From Acidovorax temperans (lineage in GTDB: Bacteria; Pseudomonadota; Gammaproteobacteria; Burkholderiales; Burkholderiaceae_C): DNA of 64,000 nucleotides. The stretch lies in assembly GCF_006716905.1 (NCBI RefSeq), contig NZ_VFPV01000003.1, positions 1 through 64,000 of the forward strand, read 5' to 3'. This document shows positions 1 to 13,221 of the stretch, piece by piece. Under the pieces are notes generated by a model. That model did not search any database and had not been told where the DNA came from. It saw only the letters and a program-made list of their open reading frames with translations. Each line of letters opens with the position of its first letter. The first letter of the stretch is position 1. The position numbers and the translations under genes are program-made.

Positions 1-915
1 TTTGCGCCGCAGTTTGTGGGGCCAGACCTGATTGCCCCGCAGGATGTGGACCCTGGCCTGGACGCCGGCCGCTACACGCTGGTGCTGCACATACCGCCCA
101 ACTTCCAGCGCGATGTGCTGGCAGGCAAGGTGCCGCGCGTGCAGCTCAACATGGACGCCACGCGCATGATGCAGGCCTTCACATCCAACGGTGCGGTGCA
201 GCAGATCGTTCAGCTGGAGGTGGCCGAGTTTGTGCAGCGCTACCGGTCTGTGCCTGCGCCTGCCATCGATCTGGCCGTGCGCGCCCGGTTCAACCCGGCG
301 CTCACGCCCGCATGGTTTGGCTCGGTGATGGAGCTGATCAACATCGTCACCATGCTCTCCATCATCCTCACCGGCGCGGCGCTGATCCGCGAGCGCGAGC
401 ACGGCACCGTGGAGCACTTGCTCGTCATGCCCGTCACCCCGGCCGAGATCATGCTGGCCAAAGTGTGGGCCATGGCGCTGGTGGTGCTGGTGGCCACCTG
501 GGTGTCGCTCACCGTGGTGATCCGCTGGGCGATTGGGGTGCCGATTGAAGGCTCGATACCGCTGTTTTTGCTGGGCACGGTGCTGCACCTGTTTGCCACC
601 ACGTCCATGGGCATCTACATGGCCACCCTGGCGCGCAGCATGCCGCAGTTTGGCCTGTTGATGGTGCTGACCATGATGCCGCTGGAGATGCTCTCAGGCG
701 GCATCACCCCGCGCGAGAGCATGCCGCTGTGGGTGCAGTACGTGATGTCGCTGGCGCCCACCACGCATTTCACCGAGCTGTCTCAGGCCATCCTGTACCG
801 GGGCGCGGGGTTGTCGGTGGTGTGGTCGTCGCTGGTGTGGCTGCTGGCGATTGGCGCCGTGCTGTTTGCCCTGGCACTGGCGCGCTTTCGCAAGACCATC
901 TCGCAGATGGCTTGA
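1..915 (+). CDS. ABC-2 type transporter permease, C-terminal part (partial)
   Basis: The 5' end lies outside the window; the reading frame is open from base 1. About 304 residues are visible. The first ~100 look like the extracytoplasmic domain of YhhJ/YbhR-type ABC-2 permeases. A hydrophobic stretch near residue 115 follows, then the family signature IREREHGTVEHLL and at least four more membrane segments. The protein ends RFRKTISQMA. Such permeases form the membrane half of drug or polymer exporters; the ATPase and membrane-fusion partners would lie upstream, outside the window. Family is clear; substrate cannot be told. Confidence 0.85.
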   Translation, partial: FAPQFVGPDLIAPQDVDPGLDAGRYTLVLHIPPNFQRDVLAGKVPRVQLNMDATRMMQAFTSNGAVQQIVQLEVAEFVQRYRSVPAPAIDLAVRARFNPALTPAWFGSVMELINIVTMLSIILTGAALIREREHGTVEHLLVMPVTPAEIMLAKVWAMALVVLVATWVSLTVVIRWAIGVPIEGSIPLFLLGTVLHLFATTSMGIYMATLARSMPQFGLLMVLTMMPLEMLSGGITPRESMPLWVQYVMSLAPTTHFTELSQAILYRGAGLSVVWSSLVWLLAIGAVLFALALARFRKTISQMA

Positions 916-940
916 TCTTGCGCGCCAGTTGCTATGGGGT

Positions 941-1000
941 TTGCTATTGATTTGGTAGCTGCTTGCGCTTTCTAGATAAGCGCTGGAGCCGCTTTTTACA
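941..1000. repeat. Palindromic intergenic repeat, copy 1
   Basis: A copy of the dispersed repeat of this genome: a TTGCTATTGA start, a GTAGCTGC block, then an inverted GCGCTT/AAGCGC pair (TTGCGCTTTCTAGATAAGCGC) and a T-rich end. It lies between convergent genes, and its edge overlaps the codA stop codon. Similar copies occur at nine other places in the window. Confidence 0.7.
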
Positions 1001-2264
1001 TAAATTCCACGGTGCCCGGCCGCCCAGGCAAGTTCAATGCCGCCGTGGGCGCCGGCTGGCTCGCCACGCGCTGGCCGCGCCGCCAGACGCCCAGGCGCGC
1101 CGCCCGCAGACGAATGGCTTCTGCCGGGTTGCGCGCATGCAGCAGCACAAAGTCCGCGTGGCAGCCGGGGGCCAGGCCGTAGCCCTCCAAGCCCAGCAGG
1201 CGGGCAGGGTTCACGGTCACCGCATCAAAGCACTGGCGCATGCCCGCCTGGCTGGTCATTTGGCCCACATGCAGGCCCATGTGCGCGGCTTCCAGCATGT
1301 CGCCGCTGCCGCCGCTGTACCAGGGGTCGAGCACGCAGTCGTGGCCAAAGGCCACCGTCAGGCCGGCGGCCATCAGCTCGGGCACGCGGGTCATGCCCCG
1401 GCGCTTGGGGTAGGTGTCGTGGCGGCCTTGCAGGGTGATGTTGATGAGCGGGTTGGCCACCACGCCCAGGTCGGCCTCACACATCAACGGGATGAGTTTG
1501 CTCACGTAGTAGTTGTCCATGCTGTGCATGGAGGTGAGGTGCGAGCCCGTGACGCGGCCGTGCAGGCCCAGGCGCTGGGTTTCAAAGGCCAGGGTCTCGA
1601 CGTGGCGCGAATGCGGGTCGTCGCTTTCGTCGCAGTGCATGTCCACGCGTTTTCCGCGCTCGGCAGCCAGCTCGCACAGCAGCCGCACGCTCTCGGTGCC
1701 ATCGGCGTAGGTGCGTTCAAAGTGCGGAATACCGCCCACCACGTCCACGCCCATGTCCAGCGCCCGCTTCAGGTTGTCCAGCCCGCCCTGGCGGCGCAGC
1801 ACGCCGTCTTGCGGAAAGGCCACCAGCTGCAAGTCCAGGTAAGGTGCCACGCGCTGCTTCACATCCAGCAGGGCCTGCACCGGCAGCAGGCTGGGGTCGC
1901 TGGTGTCCACATGGCTGCGGATGGCCAGCAGCCCGCGCGCCACGGCCCAGTCGCAGTACTGCAATGCGCGCTGCACGATGGCATCGTGCGTGAGCTGGGG
2001 CTTGAGCTCGCCCCACAGCGCAATGCCTTCGAGCAGGGTGCCGCTTTCATTCACACGCGGCTGGCCGTAGCTCAGGGTCGAATCCATGTGGAAATGCGCG
2101 TCCACAAACGGCGGGCTCACCAGCAGGCCGCCTGCGTCCACTGTTTCATGCGCTGGGGCTTGCAGGCCTTCAGTCACTTCGGTGATGCGGCCGTTTTGCA
2201 CGGCAATCGACATGTTCTGGCGCCCGTCGGGCAGGGTGGCATGGGTGATGAGCAGGTCAAGCAT
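996..2264 (-). CDS. codA: Cytosine deaminase
   Basis: This 422-residue amidohydrolase converts cytosine to uracil plus ammonia in pyrimidine salvage (E. coli CodA has 427). Expected metal ligands are present: HFH (H57, H59), H210 in HCDE and D309 in FGHD, with E213 as proton shuttle and H242 in the GSHLTSMHS segment. The segments ESGTLLEGI, VAFPQDG and RRGMTRV are CodA-like. The start is an ATG. It is divergent from nirS, with a 343-bp gap. No codB permease adjoins it; upp, which uses its product uracil, lies 2.2 kb away. Confidence 0.92.
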   Translation of the reverse strand: MLDLLITHATLPDGRQNMSIAVQNGRITEVTEGLQAPAHETVDAGGLLVSPPFVDAHFHMDSTLSYGQPRVNESGTLLEGIALWGELKPQLTHDAIVQRALQYCDWAVARGLLAIRSHVDTSDPSLLPVQALLDVKQRVAPYLDLQLVAFPQDGVLRRQGGLDNLKRALDMGVDVVGGIPHFERTYADGTESVRLLCELAAERGKRVDMHCDESDDPHSRHVETLAFETQRLGLHGRVTGSHLTSMHSMDNYYVSKLIPLMCEADLGVVANPLINITLQGRHDTYPKRRGMTRVPELMAAGLTVAFGHDCVLDPWYSGGSGDMLEAAHMGLHVGQMTSQAGMRQCFDAVTVNPARLLGLEGYGLAPGCHADFVLLHARNPAEAIRLRAARLGVWRRGQRVASQPAPTAALNLPGRPGTVEFM

Positions 2265-4326
<2,062 letters not shown>

Positions 4327-4406
4327 TGGCCCAAGGCACTGTGCGGCTTGCCCGCACAGTGGGTAGAGGTATCAGCGCCTCGGCTTGAAAACCGGGGCAC
4401 AAAAAA

Positions 4407-4442
4407 ACGCCGCAGGGTTTTGTACCCTGCGGCGTTTTTTAT
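4407..4442. terminator. Bidirectional rho-independent terminator
   Basis: Perfect 12-bp stem (ACGCCGCAGGGT with ACCCTGCGGCGT), five-base loop, A-run on the left and T-run on the right. It sits between the convergent nirS and upp genes and can serve both. Confidence 0.93.
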
Positions 4443-4484
4443 TTGCCCGCGCAACGCCTGCGGCGCAGGCGCAGGGCTTTCGCC

Positions 4485-5114
<630 letters not shown>

Positions 5115-5202
5115 GAAAAACCTGAATTAGCGAATAGATGACTTGGAAAACACCCGGTATTTTCCACCAACCGGTAAAACTCGCAGTGCAAAAGGCGGGT
5201 CT

Positions 5203-6177
5203 TCACTCTGCAAGAAAGCGTGCATAGCGCGGCAAGTCCACATTGCCACCGCTGATGAGCACGCCCACCCGCTTGCCACGCACATCCACACTGCCATTGC
5301 GTACGCCGGCAAATGCCAGCGCACCCGTGGGCTCCACCACGATCTTCATGCGCTCTGCAAAAAACCGCAGGGCCTGCACCAGTTGTTCGTCGGTGGCAGT
5401 CACCATGTCTTCCACGCCTTCGGCAATGATGGGAAAGGTGAGCTGGCCCAGCGCCTGTGTTTGCGCGCCGTCGGCAATAGTGTGGGGTGTGGGTATCTGC
5501 ACGATGTGCCCGGCCTTGAACGACTGCTGGCCGTCATTGCCTGCTTCAGGCTCCACACCCACCAGCCGACACCCCGGCGCCATGACCTGCGCGGCCAACG
5601 TGCTGCCCGCCAGCAGGCCGCCACCGCCCACGCAGACGAACAGGTAGTCCAGCCCCGGCACATCTTCCAGCAACTCCATCGCTGCTGTGCCCTGGCCTGC
5701 AATGACATGGGGGTGATCAAACGGTGGCACCAGCGTCATGCCGCGTTCTTGCGCCAAGCGGCGGCTGATGGCTTCGCGGTCTTCGGTGTAGCGGTTGTAG
5801 GTCACCACTTGCGCGCCGTATTCGCGCGTGGCAGCCATCTTGGTCGCGGGGGCGTCTTCCGGCATCACGATCACGGCGGGCATGTCAAGCAGGCGTGCCG
5901 ACAGCGCAATGGCCTGTGCGTGGTTGCCCGCAGAAAAGGCCAGCACGCCACGTTCGCGCTGTTCGGGGGTGAACTGGGCCAGCGTGTTGTAAGCCCCACG
6001 GAACTTGAACGCCCCCGTGCGCTGCAGGTTTTCGCACTTGAAAAACACTTGCGCCCCGGTGCTTTCGTCAGCGCTGGTAGAGCGCAGCACGGGTGTGCGG
6101 TGGGCAATGCCGTGCAGCCGCTGCGCCGCCGCACGCAGGTCATCAAAGGTGGGCGCAGGCAGGGCGGCTGGGTTCAT
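5203..6177 (-). CDS. PLP-dependent threonine/serine dehydratase
   Basis: A 324-residue fold-type II PLP enzyme of the threonine dehydratase/serine racemase family. The Schiff-base lysine is K58 in GAFKFRGA; SAGNHAQAIALSA and the phosphate-binding VGGGGLLAGS follow. It lacks the C-terminal ACT regulatory domain of biosynthetic IlvA, so it resembles the catabolic TdcB type, which deaminates L-threonine or L-serine to the 2-oxo acid. The ATG at 6177 is preceded by GGAG; a TTG 18 bases upstream has no such site. Substrate choice between threonine, serine and hydroxyaspartate is not decided by sequence. Confidence 0.85.
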   Translation of the reverse strand: MNPAALPAPTFDDLRAAAQRLHGIAHRTPVLRSTSADESTGAQVFFKCENLQRTGAFKFRGAYNTLAQFTPEQRERGVLAFSAGNHAQAIALSARLLDMPAVIVMPEDAPATKMAATREYGAQVVTYNRYTEDREAISRRLAQERGMTLVPPFDHPHVIAGQGTAAMELLEDVPGLDYLFVCVGGGGLLAGSTLAAQVMAPGCRLVGVEPEAGNDGQQSFKAGHIVQIPTPHTIADGAQTQALGQLTFPIIAEGVEDMVTATDEQLVQALRFFAERMKIVVEPTGALAFAGVRNGSVDVRGKRVGVLISGGNVDLPRYARFLAE

Positions 6178-6296
6178 GAAAGGCTCCGCAATCAATCAGG
6201 AAATGCCTTGCATCATAGGCACTGCCATGCCTCAACGCAAAAGCGGCCCAGGGGCCGCTTCGCTCGTAGTGTCTCTGTGTGGCCTGCTGTTTTGCG

Positions 6297-7151
6297 TCAG
6301 CCCAGATCTGCAAAGCGTTGCAGCGGCGTGAGTGCGGGGAAGTCACCCGCGCGCTTTTGCTTCATGGCGGTAACAGATTCGCGCACATGCTGGTTGCTCC
6401 AGATGGCGCCCTGCAACCAGCCCATCTGGCGCAGGCTGTCTTCCACCGAATGGTCTCGGGCGTAGTGAATGGCCTGTTTGGTGCCCCAGATGGCTACGGG
6501 CGGCTTGCTGGCAATTTCTTGTGCACATTGCAGGGCTGCGGCCACCATGGCTTCTTGGGTGTCAAACACGTCGTTGACCAGGCCGTAGTCCTGCGCCTTG
6601 GCCGCGCTCAGGCGGCGGCCGGTGTAGGCCAACTCCTTGACCACGCCCAGCGGGATGAGCTTGGGCAGGCGCTGCAGCGTGCCCACATCGGCCACCATGC
6701 CGATGTTGATCTCCTGGATGCAGAAGAACGCATCCTGCGTGGCGTAGCGGATGCAGCCCGCCGTGACCATGTCCACCGCGCCGCCGATGCAGCCGCCATG
6801 GATGGCCATGATGACCGGGATGCGCAGGTTCTCCAGCCGTGTGAAGGTGACCTGCATGTCGGTCAGCAGGTCAAAAATGGCGGCGCGGCCTTCGGGGCTT
6901 TCGTCGTCCATGGTGATGGCGCCGCCAAAGGTTTCGAGCGCCATGCCCGCGCTGAAATGCTTGCCCGTGCTGCTGATGACGAGCGCCCGTGCCGTACCTG
7001 TCTGATGCAGGTGGGCCAGCACCGTGTCCAGCTCGCGCCAGAAGGTGGGGTGCATGGTGTTCAGCGCTTCTGGCTTGTTCAAAACCAGGTGGGCCACCTG
7101 CGCGGTGGTGCTGAGGGTGAAGCAGGTGAGGGCGTTGATGTCGGTGTGCAT
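6297..7151 (-). CDS. Crotonase family protein, likely delta3,5-delta2,4-dienoyl-CoA isomerase
   Basis: A 284-residue enoyl-CoA hydratase/isomerase. The order of acidic residues matches dienoyl-CoA isomerases (ECH1): D in GGAVDMVTAG, E in CIQEINIGM, then D in VADVGTLQRLPK. The last block is diagnostic for ECH1-type enzymes rather than plain hydratases. The predicted role is shifting double bonds during beta-oxidation of unsaturated fatty acids. GKHFSAGM is part of the oxyanion-hole region. It stands alone, without other beta-oxidation genes. Confidence 0.85.
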   Translation of the reverse strand: MHTDINALTCFTLSTTAQVAHLVLNKPEALNTMHPTFWRELDTVLAHLHQTGTARALVISSTGKHFSAGMALETFGGAITMDDESPEGRAAIFDLLTDMQVTFTRLENLRIPVIMAIHGGCIGGAVDMVTAGCIRYATQDAFFCIQEINIGMVADVGTLQRLPKLIPLGVVKELAYTGRRLSAAKAQDYGLVNDVFDTQEAMVAAALQCAQEIASKPPVAIWGTKQAIHYARDHSVEDSLRQMGWLQGAIWSNQHVRESVTAMKQKRAGDFPALTPLQRFADLG

Positions 7152-7203
7152 GGACTGACACTCTAGGGCGGCCGCGCTTCGGCGTTCGTCGCCTGGGCGA
7201 CTT

Positions 7204-7263
7204 TGAATGAAATCAGCCGCTCGCGCTTGATTGGAAAGTGCTGGTAGCTATTGATTTAATAGC
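7204..7263. repeat. Palindromic intergenic repeat, copy 2
   Basis: Degenerate copy: TGAAATCAGCCGC, then CGCGCTTGATTGG, then GGTAGCTATTGATTTAATAGC. Its left part closely matches the copy at 46071-46122. It lies upstream of the dienoyl-CoA isomerase gene. Confidence 0.55.
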
Positions 7264-7320
7264 ATTGGCATCTCGGCGCTGTGCAGCCAAGGTGGCCCGC
7301 CGTGGCTTGCCTTGTGCGGC

Positions 7321-8139
7321 TCAATCGCCGCCCCCGCCACAGCCTCCGCCGTCGCCGCCTCCATCACCGCCACTGCCGTCCGAGCAGTCGGCTCCGCCAA
7401 AGTCGCCCGAGCTGCCGCTGTAGCTGCCATCCGAAAAATCGGTGCCGCAGTAGGGGGAGCCGCCACAGCCGCCGCTGCTCGCGTTGGCCGCCGCGCTGCT
7501 TTGCGCACCCGTCAATCGGCAGTCGGGCACGTAGTGGAACCCGTTGGGGATGGCGAACTTGGCATCCAGTGCAAACAGCAGCGGCAGGCGGCTGGGGGCC
7601 TTGGGGTCGATGGATTCCTCCTTGCACGCCCAGAACCAGGCGCGCCGCAGGCCGTCGTTGTGCATGCCTTTGCGCCCCAGGGCTTCGGCCGGGGTGTGGT
7701 GCAAAAAGCGGCCCAGCGCGTGGGTGCACCACCGTTGGTAGGCCTGCGTGTGCAGGATGAACTCGTGCCACAGCACATCCACCGCCTGTGAGGGCATGGC
7801 GACGAACTGGCGGCTGCGCAGGCAGGCAAGGAAGAACTGCCGCAGACCCCGTTCGACCAGCTCGCCATCCTTGGCACTCAGCTGCGGGTAGGCCTCGCGC
7901 AGTTTGCGCTGCAAGAAGCGGGGCAGGGGGGCTTCGCGGATGTAGCGCTCACGCGCTGCGTTGGTCTGCTGGATGCACAGCGCTGTCATGGCCACGGTGG
8001 CGATGAAATAGAGGACCCAGTACCACTGGGGGCGCCACAGGCCCGCAGCCACCCCGACAAAGCCCAGTATCCAGCCCATGATGGCGGCAAACATGGGCAG
8101 CTGGCCCCAGCGCAGCAGCGCGATTTCGGTTTTTGTCAT
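7321..8139 (-). CDS. Membrane protein with a glycine-rich-domain-protein-like core and Gly/Ser/Cys tail
   Basis: 272 residues. Two hydrophobic segments (about 13-35 and 39-58) precede a soluble region with the motif VDVLWHEFILHTQAYQRWC and GRFLHH, resembling the conserved block of glycine-rich domain-containing proteins of unknown function. The last ~60 residues are almost only Gly, Ser, Asp and Cys, ending in GGG repeats. The ATG is preceded by a strong AGGAGG five bases away. Function is unknown; the His and Cys content suggests metal binding, which is an inference only. Confidence 0.75.
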   Translation of the reverse strand: MTKTEIALLRWGQLPMFAAIMGWILGFVGVAAGLWRPQWYWVLYFIATVAMTALCIQQTNAARERYIREAPLPRFLQRKLREAYPQLSAKDGELVERGLRQFFLACLRSRQFVAMPSQAVDVLWHEFILHTQAYQRWCTHALGRFLHHTPAEALGRKGMHNDGLRRAWFWACKEESIDPKAPSRLPLLFALDAKFAIPNGFHYVPDCRLTGAQSSAAANASSGGCGGSPYCGTDFSDGSYSGSSGDFGGADCSDGSGGDGGGDGGGCGGGGD

Positions 8140-8259
8140 CGATCCTCCTTTGTTGTTGTTTTTGTTGGGATCGATTCAACGCCCGTTTTATGACGAAATG
8201 GTGAATGTCATATGGAAGTCATGCATCTGTTGGCAGCGTACTGTGGCGACAGAAGCACA

Positions 8260-8290
8260 CCGGGCGGTGCCTGCGCTGGCAACCGCCCGG
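8260..8290. terminator. Hairpin downstream of the HerA-like gene
   Basis: Inverted repeat CCGGGCGGT / ACCGCCCGG with a 13-base loop that itself can pair (TGCC/GGCA). There is no U-run on the minus strand, so it is a hairpin with possible terminator or mRNA-stabilising function rather than a textbook terminator. Confidence 0.4.
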
Positions 8291-8318
8291 GTTTGGTTGG
8301 TTGCCAGCTTTTTTGAAA

Positions 8319-9851
<1,533 letters not shown>

Positions 9852-9929
9852 TTGGGGGTTCCTCGGGGATACGGTCTGGCAAAAAGTAAAATCAGCAGGC
9901 TAGATTAAATCAATACCAAAGGATCTCTC

Positions 9930-10649
9930 GTGGCAGGACACAGTAAATGGGCGAATATCCAGCACCGCAAAGGGCGCCAGGATGAAAAACGCGGCAAGAT
10001 CTGGACCCGCATCATTCGTGAAATCACTGTGGCAGCCCGCGCCGGTGGCGGCGATCTGTCTGCCAACCCCCGCCTGCGCCTGGCGGTGGACAAGGCCAAG
10101 GCGGCCAACATGCCCGCCGACCGCATCAAATACAACATCGACAAGGCCACTGGCAACGCCGAAGGCCTGACCTACGAAGAAATCCGCTACGAAGGCTACG
10201 GCATTGGTGGCGCCGCCATCATCATCGACACCATGACCGACAACCGTGTGCGCACCGTGGCCGAGGTGCGCCACGCGTTCAGCAAGCACGGCGGCAGCAT
10301 GGGTACTGAAGGCTCGGTGGTGTTCCAGTTCAAGCACTGTGGCCAGCTGATTTTTGCCCCCGGCACGAGCGAAGACAAGGTGATGGAAGTGGCGCTGGAA
10401 GCGGGCGCAGACGATGTCATCACCGATGAAGACGGTGCAGTGGAGGTGCTGACCAGCCCGGCTGAATTTGAAGCGGTGAAGAACGCCCTGGAAGCTGCCG
10501 GCCTGACGCCCGAAGTGGCTGGCGTGACCATGCGGCCCGAGAACACGATTGAGCTGACGGGCGACGATGCCGCCAAGATGCAAAAGCTGCTCGACGTGCT
10601 GGAAGACCTGGACGACGCCCAGGAGGTCTATCACAACGCGGCGCTCTGA
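9930..10649 (+). CDS. YebC/PmpR family regulatory or translation factor
   Basis: 239 residues with the family start [17 protein letters not shown] and the conserved [10 protein letters not shown] and MTDNRVRT segments. Proteins of this family are described as DNA-binding regulators and, more recently, as factors that relieve ribosome stalling. The start is GTG, supported by the invariant N-terminus and an upstream AAGGA. It is followed 105 bp later by purD in the same direction. Confidence 0.93.
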   Translation: MAGHSKWANIQHRKGRQDEKRGKIWTRIIREITVAARAGGGDLSANPRLRLAVDKAKAANMPADRIKYNIDKATGNAEGLTYEEIRYEGYGIGGAAIIIDTMTDNRVRTVAEVRHAFSKHGGSMGTEGSVVFQFKHCGQLIFAPGTSEDKVMEVALEAGADDVITDEDGAVEVLTSPAEFEAVKNALEAAGLTPEVAGVTMRPENTIELTGDDAAKMQKLLDVLEDLDDAQEVYHNAAL

Positions 10650-10754
10650 TCCGGCTGCTTTTTTCTTGCGCGAGCAGGTTTTTCGACTGATATTTCTCTG
10701 AGTTCCTCGGGGGGCGTCTCCACAAGGCGCCTGCAGGACTCACCAAAGGTTCCT

Positions 10755-12035
10755 ATGAAAGTACTCGTGATTGGTGGCGGCGGCCGTGAACACGCAATGG
10801 CCTGGAAGCTGAGCCAGTCGCCCAAGGTGACGAAGGTGTACGTGGCCCCAGGCAATGGCGGCACGGCGCTCAACCCCAAGCTCGAAAACGTGGCCATTTC
10901 TGACGTGCGTGAACTGCGCGTCTGGGCCCAGGCCGAGAAGATCGCCCTCACGGTGGTTGGCCCCGAAGCCCCGCTGGCTGCAGGGGTGGTGGACGAGTTT
11001 CGCGCCAACGGCCTGCGTATCTTTGGCCCCACCAAGGCTGCTGCGCAGCTGGAAAGCTCCAAGGCGTTCAGCAAGGCCTTCATGCGCCGCCACGGCATTC
11101 CCACGGCCGATTACGACACCTTTACCGACCCCGCTGCAGCCCACGCCTTCATTGACCGCCTGGGCGCGCCCATCGTCATCAAGGCCGACGGCTTGGCGGC
11201 GGGCAAGGGCGTGGTCGTGGCGATGACGCTGCAGGAAGCCCACGATGCCGTGGACTTCATGCTGGTGGACAACAAATACGGCGTGACGCACAACGAAGGT
11301 GGTGCGCGCGTGGTGATTGAGCAGTTCCTGGAAGGCGAAGAAGCCAGCTTCATCGTGCTGTGCGATGGCAAGAACGTGCTGGCATTGGCCACCAGCCAGG
11401 ACCACAAGCGCCTGAAGGATGGCGACGAAGGCCCCAACACCGGCGGCATGGGCGCGTATTCGCCCGCGCCCGTGGTCACGGCCGATGTGCATGCCCGCGC
11501 CATGCGCGAGATCATCCTGCCCACCATTCGCGGCATGGAAAAAGACGGTATTCCCTACACCGGCTTCCTGTACGCCGGCCTGATGATCGACGCCAAGGGC
11601 CATCCCAAGACGCTCGAGTTCAACTGCCGCATGGGCGACCCCGAAACGCAGCCCATCCTCATGCGCCTCAAGAGCGACCTGGTGGATGTGCTGAGCGCGG
11701 CGGTGGATGGCAAGCTCGACCAGATCGAGGTGCAGTGGGACCGCCGAACCGCGCTGGGCGTGGTGATGGCTGCGCACGGCTACCCCGAAAGCCCCCGCAA
11801 GGGCGACCTCATCACCGGCTTGCCCGCCGACGCGGACGATGCGGTGGTGTTCCACGCCGGCACGCAGTTAAAAGACGGCGTGGTCAGCGTGACGGGCGGC
11901 CGTGTGCTGTGCGTGACCGTGCTGGCCGACAGCGTCAAGCAAGCGCAGCAGCGTGCTTACGACGTGGCGCGCGGCATTCACTTCGAAGGTGCGCAGTACC
12001 GCCGTGACATTGGCTTCCGGGCCATCAAAAACTGA
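10755..12035 (+). CDS. purD: Phosphoribosylamine-glycine ligase (GAR synthetase)
   Basis: This 426-residue ATP-grasp enzyme ligates glycine to phosphoribosylamine in step two of purine synthesis. The N-terminal [13 protein letters not shown], the ATP-grasp segments [12 protein letters not shown] and [12 protein letters not shown], and the metal-binding [12 protein letters not shown] are all visible. Length is typical. The TGA stop overlaps the hemF ATG by one base (TGATG), so the two are translationally coupled. Confidence 0.97.
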   Translation: MKVLVIGGGGREHAMAWKLSQSPKVTKVYVAPGNGGTALNPKLENVAISDVRELRVWAQAEKIALTVVGPEAPLAAGVVDEFRANGLRIFGPTKAAAQLESSKAFSKAFMRRHGIPTADYDTFTDPAAAHAFIDRLGAPIVIKADGLAAGKGVVVAMTLQEAHDAVDFMLVDNKYGVTHNEGGARVVIEQFLEGEEASFIVLCDGKNVLALATSQDHKRLKDGDEGPNTGGMGAYSPAPVVTADVHARAMREIILPTIRGMEKDGIPYTGFLYAGLMIDAKGHPKTLEFNCRMGDPETQPILMRLKSDLVDVLSAAVDGKLDQIEVQWDRRTALGVVMAAHGYPESPRKGDLITGLPADADDAVVFHAGTQLKDGVVSVTGGRVLCVTVLADSVKQAQQRAYDVARGIHFEGAQYRRDIGFRAIKN

Positions 12036-12982
12036 TGGCTGAAGCACAAGTTCTGAACACGGCAGACACCGTGGCCCGCGTGCGCGGCTACCTGGTGGGC
12101 CTGCAGGCCCGCATCACCGATGCGCTGGAGGCTGTGGAAGGCGAGGGCGGTGCCCGCTTCCTGGCCGATGCCTGGAGCAAGCCGCCCGGCGAGCCGCTGC
12201 AGGGGGATGGCATTACCAAGATCATGGAAGGCGGCCGGGTGTTTGAGCGCGCGGGCTGTGGCTTTAGCCATGTGCGTGGCCCACAGTTGCCGCCCTCGGC
12301 CACGCAGCACCGGCCCGAACTGGCAGGCGCGCCGTTTGAGGCCATGGGCGTTTCGCTGGTATTTCACCCGCGCAACCCTTACGTGCCCACGGTGCACATG
12401 AACGTGCGCATGATTGCCGCCGGGCACCCTGGTCAGGCACCTATCTGCTGGTTTGGGGGCGGCATGGATCTCACGCCGTATTACGGCTTTGAGGAAGACG
12501 CCGTGCATTTCCACCGCACATGCCGCGACGCGCTGGCGCCCTTTGGCGAAGACAAGTACCCGCGCTTCAAACAATGGTGCGACGAATATTTCTTCCTGAA
12601 ACACCGCAACGAGCAGCGCGGCGTGGGCGGTGTGTTTTTCGACGATTTTTCAGAGCTGGGCTTTGAGCAAAGCCTGGCCATGACGCAATCGGTGGGCGAT
12701 GCCTTTTTGAGTGCATACCTGCCCATCGTTGAGCGCCGCCAGGCCATGCCTTACGGCGAACGCGAACGCGACTTCCAGTTGTACCGCCGGGGCCGCTATG
12801 TCGAGTTCAATCTGGTGTGGGACCGGGGCACGCACTTCGGCCTGCAGTCGGGTGGGCGCACCGAATCGATCCTGCTGTCCATGCCGCCGCTGGTGTCCTG
12901 GTCGTACCAGCGTTCTGCCGAACCAGGCTCGCCCGAGGCCGCACTGATGCAGCAGTTTCTGGTGCGGCGCGAATGGCTGTAA
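12035..12982 (+). CDS. hemF: Oxygen-dependent coproporphyrinogen III oxidase
   Basis: This 315-residue enzyme oxidatively decarboxylates coproporphyrinogen III to protoporphyrinogen IX and needs O2. Family motifs [45 protein letters not shown] and [23 protein letters not shown] are intact. It is coupled to purD. A nitrite-respiring organism would also need the O2-independent HemN for anaerobic heme; none is in the window. Confidence 0.96.
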   Translation: MAEAQVLNTADTVARVRGYLVGLQARITDALEAVEGEGGARFLADAWSKPPGEPLQGDGITKIMEGGRVFERAGCGFSHVRGPQLPPSATQHRPELAGAPFEAMGVSLVFHPRNPYVPTVHMNVRMIAAGHPGQAPICWFGGGMDLTPYYGFEEDAVHFHRTCRDALAPFGEDKYPRFKQWCDEYFFLKHRNEQRGVGGVFFDDFSELGFEQSLAMTQSVGDAFLSAYLPIVERRQAMPYGERERDFQLYRRGRYVEFNLVWDRGTHFGLQSGGRTESILLSMPPLVSWSYQRSAEPGSPEAALMQQFLVRREWL

Positions 12983-13005
12983 GCGCCACGCGACACCACT
13001 AAACA

Positions 13006-13038
13006 CAAGGGCTGGGGGCAGTTGCCAGCCAGCCCTTG
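13006..13038. terminator. Hairpin after hemF
   Basis: Perfect 10-bp inverted repeat CAAGGGCTGG / CCAGCCCTTG with a 13-base loop, 24 bases after the hemF stop. No U-run follows, so termination is possible but not certain. Confidence 0.45.
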
Positions 13039-13054
13039 CCACCCCCAAAGGCCC

Positions 13055-13112
13055 AAAAGCTATAATTTCAATAGCTGGCAGCGCTTGATTCATGAGCGCA
13101 AGAGGCCAAAAA
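13055..13112. repeat. Palindromic intergenic repeat, copy 3
   Basis: AAAGCTATAATTTCAATAGC, then CAGCGCTTGATTCATGAGCGC and GAGGCCAAAAA: a well preserved copy including the inverted GCGCTT/GAGCGC core. It occupies the gap between hemF and rsfS, where nadD is found in related genomes. Confidence 0.75.
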
Positions 13113-13221
13113 CACCGTAAAACGCCTCTGCGCCCATGTGCAACACCCAAGGCGTAGCCCCTCTGGCTGTGCGCCGCGTTGCGCGCTATATTGATTCCAT
13201 TCCTATCTATTTCACTGCCTG

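Noticed and set aside
5143-6465. 440-codon plus-strand frame
   Set aside because: Antisense to the threonine dehydratase gene, which has clear PLP motifs; composition is non-protein-like.
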